Below are positions 1 through 64,000 of a DNA stretch of 64,000 nucleotides, piece after piece. The position numbers were made by a program, and so were the translations under genes. The DNA lies in assembly GCA_054601695.1 (NCBI GenBank), contig BAAHQB010000011.1, forward strand, positions 682,001-746,000. Reading direction: 5' to 3'. The DNA is from Amorphochlora amoebiformis. Taxonomy: Eukaryota > Cercozoa > Chlorarachniophyceae. Under the pieces are notes generated by a model that was not told the DNA's origin, ran no database searches, and saw nothing but the letters and a program-made list of their open reading frames with translations. The stretch's first letter is position 1. The number at the start of each line of letters is the position of its first letter.

Positions 1-10816
<10,816 letters not shown>

Positions 10817-11266
10817 CTTTTGTAGTTTTGACTTTAATTTATAATCTAAATCAACGTTCGAAAGACGGGTGCCCTATCCTAGTTCCCAGAAACAGACTCG
10901 AGACTATCTAGACTATGTCTAGTATGTCTAGTATAAACCCTATAACTAGCTATTAGATCATCGTTATCGATGATCAGATGATATTAACACGACATTGTGA
11001 TACTAGTGTTACGCCAACTAGAGTACGTGAGCCCGGGATACCTACTAGTCTCGCCTTGCTAGACCTACCCTCAATGCTTATTATCCGATAGTAGCCTAAT
11101 ATGTAGTTATGGCAGAAGCCTAGTAGTTACGATAATGACATTTTAGTAATTGTAACTTGACGCTTAATAACCTTAGCACAAAATCTACGTTTCGAATGGC
11201 GTTATTACTAGTATACATCCGAGCCCCTAATTTCATGATGAAACTTCCCCCTAAAATGTAGCTATT
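10817..11266. other. Convergent 3' intergenic region, CTAG-rich, no TA arrays
   Basis: About 450 bases between the stop of the plus-strand gene (10816) and the stop of the minus-strand SHPRH-like gene (11267). I see no gene or repeat array here. By eye CTAG occurs about 11 times between roughly 10870 and 11220, often as ACTAGT or TCTAGA, far above the one or two expected by chance. It presumably holds both 3' UTRs; no clear AATAAA signal is visible. Confidence 0.7.
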
Positions 11267-60199
<48,933 letters not shown>

Positions 60200-60430
60200 T
60201 CACTGAAAATGCGATAATACGCGCCGTGTTAACGTACTACGATCCGGAGGTTCGAATGCAAAGGGCTTGGCTTTTGCAGCGTAGGTTGACTGCCACAGCC
60301 GAAGATTTATTTCCACCGATAAAACTGCGGGTCGCGAATGATAATGAAATATATTTTCGGCCGAGGTAATAAAGTTCTACTCTAGGTGGAGAATCGCGGA
60401 CTGGCGTCGCAGCCTCTTGCCCAGTAAACG
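60200..60430. promoter_or_regulatory. Bidirectional promoter region between the SHPRH-like gene and CYC1
   Basis: Only about 231 bases separate the two divergent start codons (ATG 60199 minus, ATG 60431 plus). The sequence is of mixed composition, with no TA arrays, and must hold both 5' UTRs and core promoters unless untranslated exons exist elsewhere. I see no clear TATA box. CpG-containing steps (CGCGCC, TCGCGA, ATCGCGG) are more common than in the surrounding DNA. Confidence 0.6.
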
Positions 60431-61483
60431 ATGCTATCTAAGGGACTACTGAGCAAGGTACAACAGCAAAACACTGTATAATGTTTAAGATAGACGTGAG
60501 GTGATTCTCAGTGGTGAAATATCTAATCAAAATTATGAATTTATGCCATTCCCTGACACAGACGCTCAAGTTGGCGAAAAAGAACGCCATCCCTATCGCT
60601 GTCGCTTCCGGTGTAGCCGGTGCTGCTCTTGTAAGCAGCGCGAGCGCTAGTGATGATTGCGTTGCTCCTCCGTCTTTGGCGTGGTCTCACAAGGGGATAT
60701 TCAGCTCATTCGATGCTGCCAGGTGAACGAATAATGTTTTATTTACCTTGGTCTCCTTGACTTTGTTCTCTCCCAGCATGCGCCGAGGATATGAGGTCTA
60801 TCGTCAAGTGTGCAGCACTTGCCACGCGATGCACTTCATGTGCTATCGCAACTTGGTGGGGGTCACGCACACCAAGGAGCACGCAGAGATGCTGGCTGGG
60901 TCTATTGAGGTCAGGGATGGCCCGAATGACGAGGGCGAGATGTTTGACCGCCCGGGCAAGCTATTTGATCGGTTCCCCGCCCCGTACCCCAACGAGGAAG
61001 CGGCTCGGGCTGCCAACGGTGGAGCCTATCCCCCAGGTGTGCAGCATCCAAGTGCGTGTGAATATTTGCCATTTAACTCTCCTTTCTACAGACCTCTCCC
61101 TCATTGTGAAGGCTCGTCCTCATGGTGAAGACTACGTCTTCGCTCTCCTCACAGGATATAAGGACCCTCCTGCTGGCATTGTCATGCGTCCTGGACTCCA
61201 TTACAACCCGTACTTCTCGGGGGGTGCTATCTCGATGGAACCCCCTATCAGGGAGTTCGGTCAGGTGGAATGGCAGGATGGAACACCTCCTACAGTTACT
61301 CAGATGGCTAAGGATGTTTGCACCTTCCTCGCTTGGGCTTCTGAGCCTGAGACCGACGAACGAAAGAAAGCTGGGGTGAAATGGCTCTCAGCCCTACTCG
61401 TCGCCGCAGGTGTCGCTGGGTACTGGAAGCGCTTCAAGTGGATGCCAATCAAGACCCGTAAGATTGAGTGGAAATATTATTGA
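60431..61483 (+). CDS. CYC1: Cytochrome c1, haem protein of respiratory complex III, four exons
   Basis: Carries electrons from the Rieske protein to cytochrome c in the mitochondrial inner membrane. Exons 60431-60457, 60562-60722, 60777-61036 and 61092-61483 join to 279 residues. The start MLSKGLLSK joins [14 protein letters not shown] across a 104-nt intron and gives a basic mitochondrial presequence; the later ATG at 60535 is in frame but would begin inside that intron. Visible features: bipartite presequence (residues 1-40, with Ala/Gly-rich sorting part), covalent haem site VCSTCH (C75, C78, H79), [10 protein letters not shown], axial Met in ISMEPPI (M198), [14 protein letters not shown], and one C-terminal membrane anchor (about 246-261) followed by [19 protein letters not shown]. 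Length and order are typical for the family. Introns are 54-104 nt. Confidence 0.96.
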
Positions 61484-62109
61484 AAACTAGGACTCATAGG
61501 AAGCGAATACTGCACGAAGCCCTCGGAGAATAACTTGGGCCCTTAGTCCGGCGCGGCGTTCGATCTCACATATGAATGCCTGCTTGTTCAAGTTAACTTT
61601 TACTAGTCGTGGTTGCAATTATCGGAAACGAAATCATACCTGACCGTATCTATACTAGCTTGATTGTCTACAATAGTCTCTGAGTATATGCGCGTGGACT
61701 CTGGAGTAAATCATCTAGATCATAGCCTGATTCATAGGCTATCATCTACTAGATCTATCTACTAGATCCAGATCATGACAATCGCTGGCAACAAATAGTT
61801 GAAACCAATATATTCAAACAGTATTAGTACTTTTTGGCATTTCAGCTAGCATTCATGCATGCATGTGAATGAAATATCAAATTGGATTCTAGATCTCGCC
61901 AGTCTTGAGTATTCGAATAGTATGTACTAGAATAGCGAAGACAGTATTAAGTAAGTTTATGTAAATACTAGAAATCATACTAATGTGCAATTGATTTGCA
62001 TATGCTAGATATGAGTAATATGACAATATTCATTGTTAAATCTGTGACGAATACTTATCAAAAATTGACCGGTACACACACACACACATATATATATATA
62101 TACATATAC

Positions 62110-62142
<33 letters not shown>

Positions 62143-62533
62143 CAAACATATATGCACATATATATACATATATATATATATATATAAAGAAATATAAATA
62201 TATATATATATATATATATAATATATGGCCAATATTGTTATTTAATAGTAATTTTTTAGGTACTAACTAGTTTCTAGTTTGTCCGAAACTCCAAAAAAGT
62301 ATTTTTTGCCGATTTTCTAGATGTTCGTGAATAGCTATCACCAGCTACTAGAGTGATCTGACTCATCTGAGTATGACTAGTATTTGTGAACATATGACTA
62401 AGATTTGGGAGCTCAGTTAGCCTCAGTATGCCACACACACTTATATATTATATATATCTAGATATATACATATATATATATATATTATAATATATATATA
62501 TATATATATATCTACATATATATATATATATAT

Positions 62534-62573
<40 letters not shown>

Positions 62574-62656
62574 GTATATATGTTGAATATATTTATGTAC
62601 ATTATATATGTTAATTCATATGGTTGTGTTAAAAGTAATATATATATATATATATG

Positions 62657-62699
<43 letters not shown>

Positions 62700-62946
62700 T
62701 ATAAATATATATGTATATAACTGACTAGTAGTAGCTAGATCATGATATCTAGATACACACACGCCACATGTGACATGACTCATGCATCGCGATCGGAATG
62801 ATCCGAATGATTACGTATCATAGTCGCCGAAGTACAGATACTAATATCATAATCGTGAGGATAGCTCAGTGCCAACAATTCGTATTCAAAATTTATATCC
62901 TCAGGCTATCGTATACACCGCAGGTGCGGCCCGCGGGTAACAGCAA
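61484..62946. other. Convergent 3' intergenic region, CTAG-rich with TA arrays
   Basis: Lies between the CYC1 stop and the stop of the minus-strand gene at 62947. Unique sequence at 61484-62075, 62235-62440 and 62720-62946 alternates with TA arrays. CTAG is very frequent (about 10 times in 61590-62000 and about 5 in 62260-62400, plus a cluster near 62722-62753). I see no exon. An open frame at 62798-62992 (+) overlaps the minus-strand gene's last exon and has no support. Confidence 0.6.
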
Positions 62947-63080
62947 CTATATTTCAACTGGATCCCCAATAAGTTTCTCAACTCCCCCTTGAAATCCCTT
63001 CTCTCCAGATTCACTCTCTGTTTTTAGAAGTTTTTGCATTGAAAAATATGTATATCGTATTCATATGTCTGTATATGTGT

Positions 63081-63133
<53 letters not shown>

Positions 63134-63184
63134 TAAATAAATAAATACATATCACATACATAACATATGTGTTTATATTAATAC

Positions 63185-63216
<32 letters not shown>

Positions 63217-63327
63217 TATATATATATGTGTATATATATATATATAAATATGTATATTAATTTAGATATAACAATAAATGATTATGAATATATACATATA
63301 CATACATACACACACATACACACACAC

Positions 63328-63376
<49 letters not shown>

Positions 63377-63697
63377 ATATAAAAGTATGTATATATATAT
63401 ATACATGTATATATTTTTTATATCTGTATGCGTATGTATAAAATCATAATAATGTACTTATATGTACATACACATAGGCATCTGTATATAAATATACATA
63501 CATATAAATATTTATGTATATAATATATCATATATATATATATATATATATATAATATGTAGTAACTGTATTTTTGTACGACAAACACCCATTTACGCAT
63601 TATAAATATACATGACACATGTACATACATGTATATGTGTATATAAAATGTATGATATATTTATAACACTCGGTACATACATAAACACACACACACA

Positions 63698-63743
<46 letters not shown>

Positions 63744-63841
63744 GTATGTACCCGAGTGTGTGTTGATAATCTTATCGATTCTCAAAAAATCGCACGCCAG
63801 ACTCACACCAGTCTCTAGCCATGCTAACTTAGCCGCATAAC
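62947..63841 (-). CDS. Last two exons of a gene entering from the right, possibly a TCP-1/CCT chaperonin subunit
   Basis: Exon 63841-63752 (acceptor TTTTAG|GTTATG, donor CGG|GTACAT) reads [20 protein letters not shown] then IDKIINTHS. The final exon 63017-62947 reads [11 protein letters not shown] then [11 protein letters not shown] and stops with TAG. The junction is phase 1 on both sides. The pattern A..W..E.....A...LRID.II resembles the C-terminal helix of cytosolic CCT subunits (family knowledge, weak); the short tail does not identify a paralogue. Convergent with CYC1. Confidence 0.5.
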
Positions 63842-63930
63842 CTAAAATTTCAGTCGCTGTTATTTACGATTACTTTATGGATAGCATTGTATTTACAGAC
63901 ATATATGTGTACTCTATATATATGTATATG

Positions 63931-63999
<69 letters not shown>

Positions 64000-64000
64000 T
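63842..64000. other. Right edge, presumed intron of the minus-strand gene
   Basis: Contains a short unique stretch (63842-63900) and then a long (TA)n array to the end. No exon is visible. Confidence 0.5.

Overview
This window is nuclear DNA from an intron-rich single-celled eukaryote or alga. Spliced genes with GT...AG introns lie on both strands. One encodes a nuclear-type mitochondrial cytochrome c1 with an intact C-x2-C-H haem site, which argues against Euglenozoa. Degenerate TTAGGG/CCCTAA arrays point to a TTAGGG-type telomere. I cannot fix the lineage from the sequence. Much of the window is (TA)n microsatellite with occasional TG or AC interruptions. Nearly all long open frames in it are tyrosine/isoleucine translations of those arrays, not genes.

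I found coding DNA by looking for the short non-repetitive islands and checking that each sits between a plausible acceptor and donor, stays open in one frame and matches the phase of its neighbours. This gives four genes. (1) 1..10816 (+): the 3' part of an unrecognised, Arg-rich protein; 14 exons from 2754 onward join in frame to a stop at 10814..10816. (2) 60199..11267 (-): about 82 small exons over 48.9 kb joining in frame to roughly 2,108 codons, a SHPRH-like SNF2 ATPase with an inserted C3HC4 RING finger and, unusually, an N-terminal RanBP2-type zinc finger. (3) 60431..61483 (+): complete CYC1, four exons, 279 codons. (4) 63841..62947 (-): the last two exons of a gene entering from the right, possibly a TCP-1 chaperonin.

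Layout: genes 1 and 2 converge (stops 450 bp apart), genes 2 and 3 diverge from a shared promoter region of about 231 bp, and genes 3 and 4 converge. Both convergent gaps are unusually rich in CTAG; the divergent promoter region is not. CYC1 and the first two introns of gene 2 are compact (54-104 nt). All other introns of gene 2 are mostly larger and loaded with TA arrays, CT/GA tracts, telomere-like arrays and copies of a MITE-like element.

The most interesting signals are in the introns. Telomere-like arrays lie with the C-rich strand in the sense of transcription in both opposing genes, and several touch splice sites. Several introns carry an extra upstream copy of their own 3' splice site. 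A 340-400 bp element with terminal inverted repeats is inserted at least three times. All gene models here are by-eye reconstructions; RNA-seq would settle them.
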